A stretch of DNA of 64,000 bases from Macrothele yani (GCA_039090855.1 CM077012.1:141146541-141210540), one strand, 5' to 3'. Numbered from the stretch's first letter, positions 31,791 through 43,666 are shown. Translations and numbers: made by a program. Notes: generated by a model from the sequence alone, not told the origin.

Positions 31791-32632
31791 AACTGTAAAA
31801 CACCTTACAAATAGGATAAACCATTGCACTTATGCTCCTTAGGAAAGAGATAGACTCAAACAATATCAAGGCTGTTCAACAGTACTGACTCAATCAAACC
31901 TTAGACTGAAGTTCGTATATACTTAACCAGTGTAGAGCAATAGCTATTTTAAGGAATACGTGTATGGTTTATAGCAACTATTAACCTATGTTATGTTTGT
32001 TTCCGTGTAAGACACCAATTCTGTGCTTATTTGGCCTACGTTCAATTTAGCTTCAATGTAATACTTGTTGAACGCGGATAGCTTGAAGCATTAGATGTAG
32101 CTGAAATGTTCTTAACTAGACAAGAAAGAGCTAACTGCACACTTCTAGATAATGGCCAGGTTGAAAAGAAGTCGTACTTACAACAGAACATCTTTTCATT
32201 TACATCCAGTTGGCACGTCAACACGCAGTCGTCACACAGAATAACTTAGCTTCTACAATTTAACACAGTCGAAACAAGGTTGCACGCCGTCGTAAACATA
32301 ATTCACCTCGAGACAAGAATGCACAAGAATAGGGTGCTCGCCACAGTAAAGAAGATTACACGCTTGTAACGTTGGATACATTGGAATGCCTCCCATAAGT
32401 CAATCAACATTGTCTTCGAAAAGATAGCCTCTCGTCGACTGATGATAACATTGCCTCTGAAATACTCGACACATTCGTTCTTATATTTTGCTTTTGACTA
32501 CGTAATTGCACTTTGACACGTTGTCGGTGTTCCTAAACACAAATTCACGAATAGAGGGAAATGTGGCGTTCAGAGTGCGAAACGTTTAACGAGAATAAAC
32601 CAAATTTACCCAAGCAGACAGGAACTGGAAGC
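31791..32632. other. No gene seen
   Basis: Unassigned intergenic sequence. The short minus-strand frame at 32042-32224 has no known motif. Confidence 0.4.
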
Positions 32633-32633
32633 T

Positions 32634-32839
32634 TTGGAGGTTTAACCACTATCTTGAACAACTCGAGGAGCTATAAACAATCTCTTCTCCCTAATTTAGA
32701 GCCACTGGTTCCATGGAAGGGAGAAAGCCAGTGCCGTGAGGCAAACACAATATCCATACCTCACCGGGATTCGAACCTGGCCCCATCTCGTACGATTACA
32801 CAGAAGCCAGCACTTACACCACTGCGCCACTGGGTCGGC
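32634..32839 (-). mobile_element. tRNA-derived SINE
   Basis: Minus-strand copy: GGAGGTTTAACCACTATC, CCCTAATTTAGAGCCAC, CACCGGGATTCGAACC, ACTGCGCCACTGGGTCGG. Confidence 0.83.
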
Positions 32840-33329
32840 GAAGTGAAACAGAATGTTAAATTAGAGTATACATCACACCGGTCATTTTGCAACTGTATTT
32901 TGTATCCTGAAGAAAGCACTCAGACTTTCCCTTTTGCTTCAAAAGCCCTTGTGCTTCGGAGCTCGTGATAAAAAAGAAAACATAAAAATTTTAGGGTGTA
33001 ATGTCTGGATTTTACTGAATCTGAACTCTTCAGCGACGACTTCAAACTAAAGAAAAAATTTTCAGGTCACTAATTTAAGGTGCTTCCCTGGATCAGATGC
33101 CGCTCACACTTTTCAAAAAGAAAGTGAAAGACGTACTATTTAAATGTGCATAATTATTCAGTGTTTAAATGTTGGCAACAAATATTCATGATTTCCTGTA
33201 CACAGAACTTGGCAACCTCACGTCGTCATTTGTAATGTGAAGCTCGTTATAAAACACAATCATCTTAATAACTATAAATCATGATTCGTTGATCCTCTAT
33301 ATTTATTCCTGGCACCAAATGCACAGACG

Positions 33330-33538
33330 CAACCCCGGTGGCGCAGTGGTCTAAGCGATGGCTTCTGATAATTCGTCCGAGATGGGTCTGGGTTCGAATC
33401 CCGGTGAGGTATGGATATTGTGTTCGTCTTATGGCGCTGGCGCTCTTCCTTCTCTGGAACCAGTGACCCTAAATTAGGGACGAGCGACTGCTTATCGCCC
33501 ACTGAGTTGCTCACGGCGGTGGTTAAACTTTCTATAAA
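33330..33538 (+). mobile_element. tRNA-derived SINE with 13-bp target duplication
   Basis: Plus-strand copy with A box GGCGCAGTGGTCTAAGCG and B box GGTTCGAATCC. Flanked by AAATGCACAGACG at 33317-33329 and 33539-33551, as expected for L1/RTE-type target-primed integration. Confidence 0.92.
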
Positions 33539-33755
33539 AAATGCACAGACGTCATCAACAGAGTTTGCCTAATAACCTCATGCTGGTAACACCTTTTAAC
33601 ATTTTTTATCCTGCTATTAATTTGCTGTGTTCTCGAAACAGTGGTTTGGCTGCCTATGATAACCAAAACTGCCTTAAATAAAATTTTACTTTGATCCTTA
33701 TTATGGCTTTATCGGAATAAACCCGCAGGTCTATAGACACACACCGTCACACTGC

Positions 33756-33809
33756 ATCGTGTCAAGAGCTGAAATTCGCTATTATTCAAATTTCAGCTCT
33801 TGACACGAT
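33756..33809. repeat. Perfect 21-bp palindrome, 12-nt loop
   Basis: 33756-33776 (ATCGTGTCAAGAGCTGAAAT...) is the exact reverse complement of 33789-33809. Unique sequence, not part of a recognised element. A second, 12-bp inverted pair (33827-33838 with 33856-33867) follows. Confidence 0.9.
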
Positions 33810-33984
33810 ATTATTTATTCCTGTTCTAAGTAACAATTCGGTAATGTACTTATATAATTGTTACTTAAAACAGAGAGATAGAGAGATATCATAGAGAGAT
33901 TCCTGAAGGAAAATAGCACATTTTCATCTTTACATGGTACTTACTACACCTAGTGAAGTGATGGAAAAGAAAGGATATCTTTCC

Positions 33985-34105
33985 TCTCTCGGCAATCCAG
34001 TGGTCCGAGGCGCTCCCCCTCTCTCTGGAACCAGGTATCAGGAGCCCCAACTCAGGGCCTGACATTAGCCCCAGATGAACACGGTGAACGCTAAGCCTTT
34101 CCGCC
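33985..34105 (+). mobile_element. Decayed SINE fragment
   Basis: GGCAATCCAGTGGTCCGAGGCGC, TCTCTGGAACCAGG and CCCCAACTCAGGGCCTG recall the common SINE but are heavily altered, and parts are missing. Confidence 0.4.
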
Positions 34106-34179
34106 GACACTATAAAAAAACGTAATATCTTTAGGGTAAAAAGCTGGCGCGACCTACACGCATTTAATTTTTCTTTTAA

Positions 34180-34405
34180 TTTCGTGATTAAACAACCCCA
34201 AGAGTATCTGAGGCTACAAGGGGCGCCCAACGCGAATTTGAAGCCATTCGTTCCCGGGAACGGGTAAGATCGTCACCGTGGGGCATCCCTTGTGCCTAAT
34301 ACAGGAGTCAAGCACGGTTTCCACCTAAGACGAGTGCTCGGAATTCCATGCTTCTGACCACCCGACCAGTGAGGAGGCATTAATTTCATTAAAGCCCGTT
34401 TTACC
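34180..34405 (-). mobile_element. Possible divergent SINE
   Basis: TGATTAAACAACCCCAAG (tail-like), CCATTCGTTCCCGGGAACGG, GTGCCTAATACAGGAG, and head GCTTCTGACCACCCGACCAG (A box in reverse). Similar layout to the 22530 subfamily. Tentative. Confidence 0.4.
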
Positions 34406-35200
34406 AGAGCCTACCTCACCCGTGCAATTCGAAACAAAGAAAAAGGGTGCCGCCGAATTTTGGGGCGTAATAACAAAATTCTGTTTTAACTCAAACGAAA
34501 ATGTGACAACGCCTAAAAATGATGTTTCATTAATTAGGATATAAAATCTTAAAATTAACGGTTTATGGTGAATGAAAAAATGTTCATCATAGAAGTTGAA
34601 GTCTGCTGCAAAAAGGGTATCGTTAACGGTCTTTCAGTAACGGAAATGGCGGCAAATTGAAATATATATTTGCGCTCTTCGCGGAAAACTACGTTCCTGG
34701 ACGAAGAAATGCGAACAACACATTTTTGTGAGGAAGCCGTATGACGCAAAAACAAATTTTTTAGTACACAAAAGAAGATATGGGTGCAAATAGAAATATA
34801 CATTTTACGCCCACTATCTGAAAAACTGTGCGTTGTTAAATGTATAAAATGTGCGCAAATATTGTCCTAATCATTGGCACCCCTGCAAATGACATTTTCC
34901 ACTCTTAACTTTAGAAGCGAAGCCATCAAACGATCTGTGCATTATTTAAAGCAGATAATGTGCGCAAAAATATTCTACATAGTGAATAGTATCAGATGGA
35001 CAAAGAATGTTTCAATCAAAATTTTAGAAGTGGAGATGCAGATACAAATAAGAACATGAACTTCCTTCCTATGGCAGAACTTTGCCTTATGAAAAGTTAG
35101 GAAACGTAAAATTGTTCTTCATAGTTTAAAATATACGAAGAAAAAATAATATTTCATAACAGACCTTTAGAAGCAGATACAATGAGAGAAAAAGGATATC
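34406..35200. other. No gene seen
   Basis: A+T-rich DNA. Small frames at 34555-34803 and 34874-35059 have no family resemblance. Confidence 0.4.
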
Positions 35201-35300
35201 GTTCTTGTTGGGCGCTGGTTAGCGTCTCGTATGTGGCATGGTGTGTTTGTATTATGGCGCTGTCTCTTTACCTTCCCTGGAAGCAGTGGCCCTGAGTTTT
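35200..35300 (+). mobile_element. Decayed SINE fragment
   Basis: GCGCTGGTTAGCGTCTCG, TATTATGGCGCTGTCTC, CCTTCCCTGGAAGCAGTGGCCC. Middle part of the common SINE in plus orientation. Confidence 0.5.
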
Positions 35301-35412
35301 TCAAGTTTCCTGAACAGATGAGAAACACTTAAAATATAGCATCTCTGTGCCGATTACGACACTTGTATGTTCCTACTACGCAGTAATCTAAGGTTACTTC
35401 TTCTTGGGAATT

Positions 35413-35646
35413 TTTTTTTTTTTTTTTTTTTTTTTTTGGATTGGAGGTTTAACGACCACCGTGAGCAACTCAATGGGCTATAAGCAGTCGCCCGTCCCTA
35501 ATTTAGGGTCACAGGTTCCAGGGAAGGGAGAGAGCCAGTGCCGTAAGACAAACACAACATCCATGCCTCACCGGGATTCGAACCCGGACCCCTTACGGAC
35601 GAATGATCAGAGGCCATCGCTTAGACCACCGTGCCACGGGGGCGGC
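35413..35646 (-). mobile_element. tRNA-derived SINE with A tail and 11-bp target duplication
   Basis: Well-preserved minus-strand copy with a poly-T run (35413-35437) representing its A tail. Flanked by TCTTGGGAATT at 35402-35412 and 35647-35657. The near-consensus sequence and long tail suggest a young insertion. Confidence 0.93.
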
Positions 35647-35665
35647 TCTTGGGAATTAGTTTCTC

Positions 35666-35669
<4 letters not shown>

Positions 35670-35707
<38 letters not shown>
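35670..35707. repeat. (TA)n microsatellite
   Basis: Uninterrupted alternating TA run next to the SINE. Confidence 0.9.
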
Positions 35708-35716
<9 letters not shown>

Positions 35717-36115
35717 CTACCACAACATGTTGGTCAGTTAGTGTATATATTAGTGTTGGGTGTAAAGTGCTCTAGGTGATCTAGGGATATTATTGACTAA
35801 ATATCATGAAAAGTGACGTAAAAGAAATTATTCAACATTGCTTCTGCATTGCAATCGATGCTTAAAGAAACCACAAAAGTCTATCATCTTACAAGTAATT
35901 TCTCTTGAAGATGACTAAGACCACTATTCGAAAAGTATGTGGAATGAACTGGAACAAATGTAAATGATCTGATAAAGAATAGATGATAAGCATCTGAATA
36001 TGCGGCAAATCACCCTGTAGCGACGAAATCTGTTTGAGGTTTCAAACCTGTTGCAAACATTTTCCGGCGGTTATGGATGGCAACACAATATATTTCAGAC
36101 AGTTATGGACCACTT

Positions 36116-36326
36116 TTTTGTGAGGATTTAACGACCACAGTGAGAAATTCGATGGACTATAAGCAGTCTCGTCCATCCCTAATTTAGCGCCACTGATTCC
36201 AGAAAAGGGTGAGAACAGGTTCCGTAAGGCAAACACAACAACCATGTCTCACTAGATTCGAACCCCCGCTCATCTCGGACAAATGGTTAGAAGCCAGCTC
36301 TTAGATCACTGCGCCACCGGGGCGAC
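36116..36326 (-). mobile_element. tRNA-derived SINE
   Basis: Older minus-strand copy: GATTTAACGACCACAGTGAG, CCCTAATTTAGCGCCAC, AGATTCGAACCCCC, CTGCGCCACCGGGGCG. Confidence 0.82.
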
Positions 36327-36948
36327 CTGGATTATTTCCCGTACATTGTGCCTTACGAGAGAACGAAACGGACTTTTCCGGATGTAAAACATTCTGCACT
36401 GGCTGCGAAGAGCTGTTAGCGTATGTTGTTATGCCTATGCAAAAATTCAAGTGCAACCATGCAATCGTACAGGCGCACATATAATTGGATAACAAATTAT
36501 GTTTAACTTATGCCAGTTTTTAGATTGAGATTAATATCATATTATATTCCTGCTAGGTTATTTCCTAAAGCAACGTTGTGCCTCTTTGGTATAGTTCATA
36601 TTCTTGAGCATCTCGGATTAGATAAACAGGTTCTACCATTCTTCAGAACTGAGGTCGGTTACCTAAAGGCGGAAAAGAGTAGGACTATTTGTGAGATCAG
36701 TACTTGTTGAGTCACGAAGTGGTCCGTTTTCTGTGAACAGGCGACCGAGACAGACATAAAATGCGATTCCTTGTCGTCAGTTATATAAACTTCCACCATA
36801 GCTTGAAACTATCTTGTACAGTTCCATAGATGTTATGAAATCGTGCTTTTTGAAAAGAATATCTCGAGCTGTAGATGTAAGATAACATCTTACTTCAAAG
36901 ATTACTGTATTCTGTCCATATGAGCGAGGTCAGTGTTTTTGAGCTGAA

Positions 36949-37013
36949 AAGAGCATACATAAATTTTGTGGGAATCCTTACAGTGGATTCCCACAAAATT
37001 TATGTATGCTCTT
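36949..37013. repeat. Perfect 29-bp palindrome, 7-nt loop
   Basis: 36949-36977 (AAGAGCATACATAAATTTTG...) is the exact reverse complement of 36985-37013. No transposon is recognised around it. Confidence 0.92.
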
Positions 37014-38410
37014 GTCTAATTTACGGTGTTCCGAATAACTTTGTGATCTTATCCTAAGACAGTAAGACGTTTAAAGGTAGTAAGACGGTTATTTATTCTT
37101 TCAAACATACAATGTTGATATTAAGCTACACATTGGTGAGTGCAATAATCCAGTTGCAACAAGATCACGTACTTGATTGAACCTGTCACTAAAGGTGCCT
37201 GTGGACCTACACTAGCGGAAATTTTATTATAGACACGAAATCTGGAAAAGGACACATAGATTTCATGAATGCCGATCCAGTTGCAAGAACGTTTCCATTG
37301 GGCCACCAAGATTTTCACCCCTCCGGCCATTTAATAATTGCACAGTTTGCAATCTATAACTCTGAGTTGCGATTCTTGCGAGGTACCAATCTATTACTAA
37401 GCATAAGTCAGGCGTTCCTATGTCAGCTGGAGTTGATAGGACATGGAAATGCACTGACAGACGCACATAGGTAAGTGGGGATTGTTACAGATATATTCAA
37501 CGAAACGAATGTCAAATATTGATTCTGCGCTATATAATCTTAGAAAATTGCATACAGGAAGTGAAAAAAATGCTGCACTTGCAATATAAAAACTCTGTGG
37601 ATTCTTCTTTCTCTAAATTTGAAATACTGAAGTCGATAATGTTTGCCTTAGAGACTGGTCCATGTTGAGTAACCATCCATATGATCGTGTTGGATGAAGA
37701 GCGTAAATAGTTATTTTTTTCAGGGCTTTTCGTGGGTCCTAACGTATGAATACGAAACTTTTTTTATAAAGATGGCCCTAGGTTTTTGTCAGTTTACCAA
37801 AACTTCCTATTCCTCTTTGGCTCTAACTTTGAATGGTCGTTAGGGTATGCACAATGTACAGCCAAGGTAAAAAAAGCACTTACGTGATTGCTAATGTATC
37901 TTGGATAGCCTGCTACATGAAATTTATGACCTTTCTTTTCAAATGTATGAATCTGCGGTCACATATAGACACTCAGTTTGAAAGGCAGAGCGAAGGTTTT
38001 CGTCACACTGATAATAACTTAAAGATTATGATACGCAAATAATATAAAAGTTCTGTAGCCTGTTGACATTTTAAAATGAATCACGCGTGAAAAACGACAC
38101 AGGTATTCCTCTTTAAATTTTCCGGGATTCAGTAGACAGACAGCACTTTCGTAGTCGGATTCAATTCCTTCGGACTGATGACATGAAAAAATATCTCATG
38201 AAAGTGAAGAAATATCACATGAAGTTCATCAGATTTTTCTGAGCTCTTTCATTTTGGACATCTGTGTGCTACATAACTCTTCTCAGGAGGTTTGCACTTA
38301 TTTATTAGAGCCTTTAATTAGTTGCTGTTACAAAGACCAAAATTCTGAGTTTCCTCATATAGCAGTAATAATAATAATAAGAAGAAGAAGAAGAAAAAAA
38401 TATTTTTAAA
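37014..38410. other. No gene seen; short AAT/AAG repeats before the LINE
   Basis: Unassigned A+T-rich sequence with only short frames. (AAT)n and (AAG)n runs occur near 38366-38396. Confidence 0.4.
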
Positions 38411-41400
38411 TCATCATCATCATCATTGTCAACCATTATCAATCCACTGCTGGACGAAGGTCTCCCCAAGTTTCCTCCACAACGGTCTGTCTTGTGCCAG
38501 TCTCCTCCATGTCACCCCTGCATACTTTCGAATTTCATCCACCCATCTCCTATGTGGTCTTCTTCTGGGTCTTTTCCTGTCCCTTGGAATCCAATCTAAA
38601 ATTTCGGCTGTCCATCGATGATCTGTCCTTCTGGCAGTATGTCCAGCCCATTGCCATTTCAGGGATTTAACTCTGATCATGATGTCTTCCACTCTTGTCA
38701 TTTTTCGGATCCACGAGTTCCTCTTCTTATCTCTCCTGGTTACACCAAGCATGCACCTCTCCATGCTGCTTTGAGTTGTCTGCAGCCTTTGTATGTCTCT
38801 TTTAGTTAAGGTTCACGTCTCTGCACCATACGTAAGCACTGGAAGGATGCATTGATCAAACACTTTTCTTTTAAGACATAATGGCATATTGCTCTTGAAA
38901 ATTATGCTGTTTCTTCCAAATGCTCTCCAGGCAAGTTTTGTACGCCGATTAATTTCTTCATCAATGTGACCCTCACTTGATATCTGCTGTCCAAGATAAA
39001 CGTACGTGTCTGTTATCTCCAGCTTTTCTCCATCAATCGATAAATCTTCATTTCCTTGTAAAAGCATTGAACATCACTTTTGTCTTCTGAAAGTTCATTT
39101 TTAATCCCACTTCTTTACTCTTGTCAGCAAGTTCCTGGATCATACTCTGCAGCTCTGATGGGGTAGTTGCAAAAATGGCTACGTCATCAGCAAAACGAAG
39201 GTGGGTTAGATAATCTCCATTAATCTTTATCCCCTTGTTTTCCCAGCTCAGCGACTGAAAAACACCCTCCAATGTGGCATTAAAGAGCTTCGGAGATATG
39301 GTGTCACCTTGTCTCACTCTCTTTCCAATTTTTACGTGTGTTGTATTTTCAAACAGCCTAATCTTTGCACTTGCATTTTCATAGATGTTATTAATAATAT
39401 TAATGTATGCATCTTCAATACCGCAGGTTTTCAGAGCCATTGTAACTGCTGATGGTTTCACCGAATCAAAGGCTTTTTCATAATCGATAAAAGCCATGCA
39501 CAATGGAAGTTCATATTCCCTCGCTCTTTCAATTAGTTCTCTCAGCACGTGGATATGATCTATTGTGCTGTAGCCACTCCTGAATCCAGCTTGTTCTCTC
39601 GGTTGAGCCATGTCTAGTGCTACCTTCAAGCGGTGTGAAAGAACTTTAGTGAAGATTTTATAAACTACTGATAGGAGGCTGATAGGTCTGTAGTTTCCGA
39701 GATCCTCAATGTCACCTTTCGTATGTAGCAGGATCATTGTAGCGGTGTTCCAATCCTCAGGAATCTTTCCTTCATTAAGGCATCGAGTGAAAATTTGGGC
39801 GAGTACTGTTTCGATTTCTCCACTTGCTTCTTGTATGATGTCTACAGTAATTCCATCTTCTCCTGGAGCTTTTCCTCGCTTCATGTTCTTGATTGCATGT
39901 GCAACTTCTGCTGGAAGGACTGGAGGAACTCTGGTACTGGTATCTTTCATAATGTCTGGAGTGCATATATCATCCCTTTCATATAATTTGGAGTAGAAAT
40001 CTTTCACTCTTGTCAAAATTTCGCCTCTATTTCTTGTTACAGAACCATCTTCTTTTCTCAGTGCCATAATCTGTTTTCTTCCCTTACTGAGATGTCCCTT
40101 TGCTATCTTTAGGCTTTGGTTGTTTTCAATTGCTTTCCTCACTAGTTCACAGTTGAATTTCCTTACGTCTTCAGTGATACTTTTTCTTACTGTCTTGCAT
40201 AGCTCTATATATTCCACTTTGGAAGTCACATCTTCTTTAGTTGTCCTCATCTCTCTTCTTTTTTGCATCAACATTTTGGTTTTTCCTGATAATTTGTTCA
40301 CATGCAACTTGTTCTTAGACCCAGCTAATTTTGTTGCTGTTTCCATAAGAGCTTTGGTTACTTTTCTGTTAACTTCAGAGATGTCCACTTCTTCCGATGT
40401 TAGGCCTTCTAAGGCAGAGAACCTGTTCTTCAGTTCTAACTTGAAGGTATTATGGTGTTTTTTAAGGTTGGTTATGTCAATAGATTTTGTTTGTCTTATG
40501 AGCTTGCCACGTTCAAGTTTAGTGTTGAGGTGCATCTTACATCTCACCAATCTATGGTCACTACCTGTGTTGAACTTGTTTAGCACACTGCAGTCTTCTA
40601 TGACGAATTTATTGTTACACATAATAAAATCAATTTCACTTGTCGTCCCATTTGGATGTCTCCATGTCCATTTCCTGTGTGGCTTTTTCTTGAAGAAGGA
40701 GTTCAAGATGAAAAACCCTTCTGCCTCTGCAAACTCAACGAGAGTATTTCCACGCTGGTTTCTGTTGCCATGACCGAATATACCTACTGAAGTTTCATTC
40801 TGTTGCCGTTGCCCTATTTTTGCATTGATATCTCCCATAATTATTTTCAAGTGCTGCTTACCTTTATTATTTAGATGACAAATTTCCTCATAAAATTCTT
40901 CAATTTCTTCTTCAGGATGACTTGTGGTGGGTGCATAAGTTTGAATAATCTGAGCCTGGTATCTTTTCGAGAGTTGGATAACGAGTCGTGCAGCTCTGTC
41001 AGAGGAACTTTCAACTTCTACAACTTTATCCTTCAGTTTCTTGTTTATTATAAATCCAACACCACTAGTTCTGCCAGTATCTGTCCCACGATAGTAGAAG
41101 AGATTACCACTTTTCAGTTCGATGAGATCTTCTCCTTTTCTCCTTACCTCACTTAGCCCCACGATGTCCCACTTGATCCTTTGTAGTTCCTCTTCCAATT
41201 CAAGAAGCCTTGAATCAGAAGATAGGGAGCGTCCATTGTAAGTAGCCAAGGTCAGCATCAGATGGCAGCCTAGTCCGGTCCTCCGGGGATTCTTAGCACC
41301 CTCTGCCTTCATGTCGCACTGGCCGCTGCCTTGGCCAGGTACATTCCAGCTGCCGGAGACTGAGGGCCAAGATTTAAGTTGTGGAATCATTTTGGAGGGG

Positions 41401-41580
41401 TTTGGCCATAACTCACCACGCTGGCCAAGCGGGTTGGTGAGTGTGGGATAGAATTTCCTCTGATCTCGATGGTATAGTTATACCGCTATTGGCGGTCGTC
41501 AGAGCCCCTTTAGTGGGAACAGGATGCACCACGAGAAGGCGGGGTTGACATTTGTCAAGGAGAGGCTGTGATGTTACGCA
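38411..41580 (-). mobile_element. RTE-clade LINE, nearly full length
   Basis: Minus-strand non-LTR element ending in a short (ATG)n tail (38411-38427 read in reverse), typical of RTE rather than poly-A LINEs. The single ORF is described separately. A leader of about 190 bp precedes the first methionine. The 5' boundary near 41580 is estimated. Copies or fragments are at 7043-9743, 6981-7036 and 42945-43133. Confidence 0.88.
38429..41390 (-). pseudogene. RTE endonuclease-reverse transcriptase, two lesions
   Basis: The intact 780-codon part (41390-39048) begins with an AP-type endonuclease. Visible catalytic surroundings are E81 in GLSEVRRKG, Y152 in QTYAPT, D187 in MGDINAKIG and S277-D278-H279 in GSDHRLV. 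A basic linker leads to a reverse transcriptase with GKAPGEDGI, GNYRPISLLSVVYKI, FIDYEKAFDSV (motif A), RQGDTISPKLFN (motif B) and FADD near residue 733 (motif C). A one-base insertion (extra C near 39054, absent from copy 1) shifts the frame after FTRK. The continuing frame (39067-38813) ends at a Trp-to-TGA change at 38813. The last segment (38764-38429) carries WQWAGHTARR. Only two point lesions separate this copy from an intact protein of roughly 985 residues. The family makes and integrates cDNA at nicked DNA. Confidence 0.92.
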
Positions 41581-41766
41581 TCACCTGACCTTACATCCCT
41601 TTTTAAATACAAAGGCCAAAATTCTTTGTTCTAAAGCGATGACTGCGCTTCCCGAACAATCTATCGGTCTGTTTATTTTCATAACGAAATCGGTGTGAAC
41701 TGGCTCTTGATTTCTAAAGAAACTGATCGAAATATTCAGTTTTGAAGGATTTCAACGGGGGAAAAA

Positions 41767-41818
<52 letters not shown>

Positions 41819-42379
41819 TTTTGATTGTGACGTTTGTCCGTCGGTCAAGCAGCATAAAGGAACGAGTTTTTTTTGTGAAAGAGTGTATTTGTTAGCTGCT
41901 CTCAAGCTGAACGAATTTCAAGAATGCGTAATATTTTGACCCCTCTCGAATTTATGATCCATATTTATAGCTTTCAGTCACATAGACTGATAAAATGGGT
42001 CTACACGAGCTACGCCGCAGTCTATGATTGTCCAGGGATTTTCTACGGCCACATCGCTCTCGCACTCTGAATGCTTTCCCTAAGTTTATGTAGTGCAGGT
42101 ACACTTTTAAAATTGTTGACCGTGTAAATCCAAATTTCGAGGTAGTTTCCCAGATGCAGTGACCGACCCATCTCCCGGGCGTCGACTATCATACCACGCT
42201 CGAAATAGCTTAAATCCTGATAAGATGCCATCTGAACTGCGAATGCTACTACTTGAGCTTGTGGAGATATCTGCCTCTGTATACACATCATTTGCGGACG
42301 ATAAAACTTACCGTATGGGTGTGGAGGCATGCACGGGTGGCCGAAGTTAAGGGACACGGAGGTATACACAGACAGATAT
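41581..42379. other. No gene; (CA)n microsatellite at 41769-41816
   Basis: Unassigned sequence with an ACAC microsatellite interrupted once. Short frames in this stretch are repeat-driven or lack motifs. Confidence 0.5.
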
Positions 42380-42430
42380 GAGGGGACCATGAAATTCCAG
42401 GGGATACCCCTGGAATTTCATGGTCTCCTC
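42380..42430. repeat. 24-bp palindrome, 3-nt loop, one mismatch
   Basis: 42380-42403 pairs with 42407-42430 around ATA. The core ATGAAATTCCAGGGG / CCCCTGGAATTTCAT is exact. Confidence 0.9.
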
Positions 42431-42506
42431 ACTGGGGGTCTTTCTACGAATGATTTCTGGTTCACATATGATTCGTTATAACTAAGTAAATTTCTCCGTC
42501 ATTTTT

Positions 42507-42578
42507 GTCCACGCCGGGCATCGAACCCGGGTCCCCTCATTCCGGAATAAGTCGCTCTTCCAACTGAGCTAAGCGGAC
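42507..42578 (-). other. tRNA-like unit in copy D, minus LTR
   Basis: 72 nt. Acceptor GTCCGCT pairs with CGTGGAC read from the minus strand (one weak pair). T-arm CCGGGTTCGATGCCCGG, palindromic TTCCGGAA in the anticodon arm. Confidence 0.65.
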
Positions 42579-42709
42579 GTATGCTCTCGCTGCTATATGC
42601 TTTCATCTCATGTACGTCCAGCGGTGCAGGCACATCACATCTCCCCCCCCCTTGACGTACCTGCCAGCAGGACGCACACGACATAAAGGCAGATAGGGGC
42701 AGAACAAAC

Positions 42710-42781
42710 GTCCGTGTAGCTCAATTGGTAGAGCAACTTATTCCGGAATGAGGGGACCCGGGTTCGAATCCTGGCGCGGAT
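42710..42781 (+). other. tRNA-like unit in copy D, plus LTR
   Basis: 72 nt beginning GTCCGTGTAGCTC, with B box GGTTCGAATCC and acceptor 3' strand CGCGGAT. Same layout as copy A. Confidence 0.68.
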
Positions 42782-42944
42782 AAAAATGACTGAGAAATTC
42801 ACTTCGTTATAGATTCAAGTGTCTGGATTAATTTGTGTTTGTTTTTGCTGCAAAAACAACTATTGTCGAAATAAGGAATGATAAAAGTTGATATCATACT
42901 CACAGAGAAGACCCTCAAGTGGCAATGTGCTGAACCTATTGCTA

Positions 42945-43133
42945 AAACTGGCCACTGTTGAACAACTGAATTTTAGATTGGATACAAAGGGGCAGGAAAG
43001 GACACAGAAAAAGACCATGTGAGAGATGGGTATTTGAAATTCGAAAAAATGTTGGAGTGACGCGCTCGATATAAAAAGTTGAGAAAGGCACTTGAGGAGA
43101 CCATCCAGTAGGGGATTGATAATGAATGATGAT
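42945..43133 (+). mobile_element. RTE LINE 3' fragment, diverged
   Basis: Plus-strand match to the RTE 3' end: ATTTTAGATTGGATACAAAG, GGGCAGGAAAGGACACAG, GAGATGGGTATTTGAAATTCG, AGGAGACCATCCAGTAGGGG, ending in GATGAT-like tail. About 80% similar by eye. Confidence 0.75.
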
Positions 43134-43279
43134 ATGTACGATTGTACACATATACATCACACGAGCTCTCTCTCTCTCTCTCTCGGTGACACTTTCTTTT
43201 TTTATAATTTTTGCTTCCAAAAAAGTTGGACCCCTTCTGAAATTATTAGGTTCCGCCGCCCGGGGTTACATGTAATGGA

Positions 43280-43600
43280 AATAATAGCGCCCTTCCCAGT
43301 TTCTTTGGCACATCAGTGTAATCTTTATTTACAGAAAATTGTACATTACCTGCGAAAACTTTTGGCCCTTATGACGGGGTCTCTAGTTTTCGTGAAATAC
43401 TCTCCACCAGTTTTTGAAAATGTTCGCCAAAATGTTTTACAATTCCACCTTCAAAAACAGTGACCAGTTTAAATTTCTGTCTCATTCGATCTCTTCTTCC
43501 ACGCACCTGACGATCCAATTCGTACCAGAGATTCTCTATAGGGTTCAGGTCAGCACCTTGGGCTGTCAAGTCCAACTTTTCGAAGTCTATAACCTCAAAT
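43280..43600 (-). pseudogene. Tc1-like transposase C-terminal fragment
   Basis: The minus strand reads QGADLNPIENLWYELDRQVRGR (catalytic Glu context, quoted in part near 43500-43560) and FQKLVESISRKLE near 43380-43415, the usual C-terminus. The N-terminal two thirds are absent. The A-rich family of this fragment differs from the other Tc1-like copies here. Confidence 0.72.
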
Positions 43601-43666
43601 CAATCTGTAACAACTCAAGCAGTATGAGTGTATCAGAGATCTTCTGCTCTCTCCAGGTCGAAATCT

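Larger units (their letters stand above)
42474..42811. mobile_element. Head-to-head pair of tRNA-bearing LTRs (TRIM-like copy D)
   Basis: Minus-strand LTR at 42477-42639, followed after a C-rich spacer of about 13 bp by a plus-strand LTR at 42653-42811. Each carries a 72-nt tRNA-like unit (42507-42578 minus; 42710-42781 plus). GATT occurs at 42470-42473 and 42812-42815, consistent with one 4-bp duplication around the whole inverted pair. The minus LTR is a divergent subfamily whose outer half differs from copy A. The C/G tract between them resembles a polypurine tract (GGGGGGGGAGA on the minus strand). Confidence 0.7.

Noticed and set aside
40120..40773. 217-codon plus-strand frame opposite the RTE ORF
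   Set aside because: Antisense shadow of the RTE endonuclease-polymerase gene.
41742..41939. Frame with a His-Thr repeat
   Set aside because: Translation of the (CA)n microsatellite.
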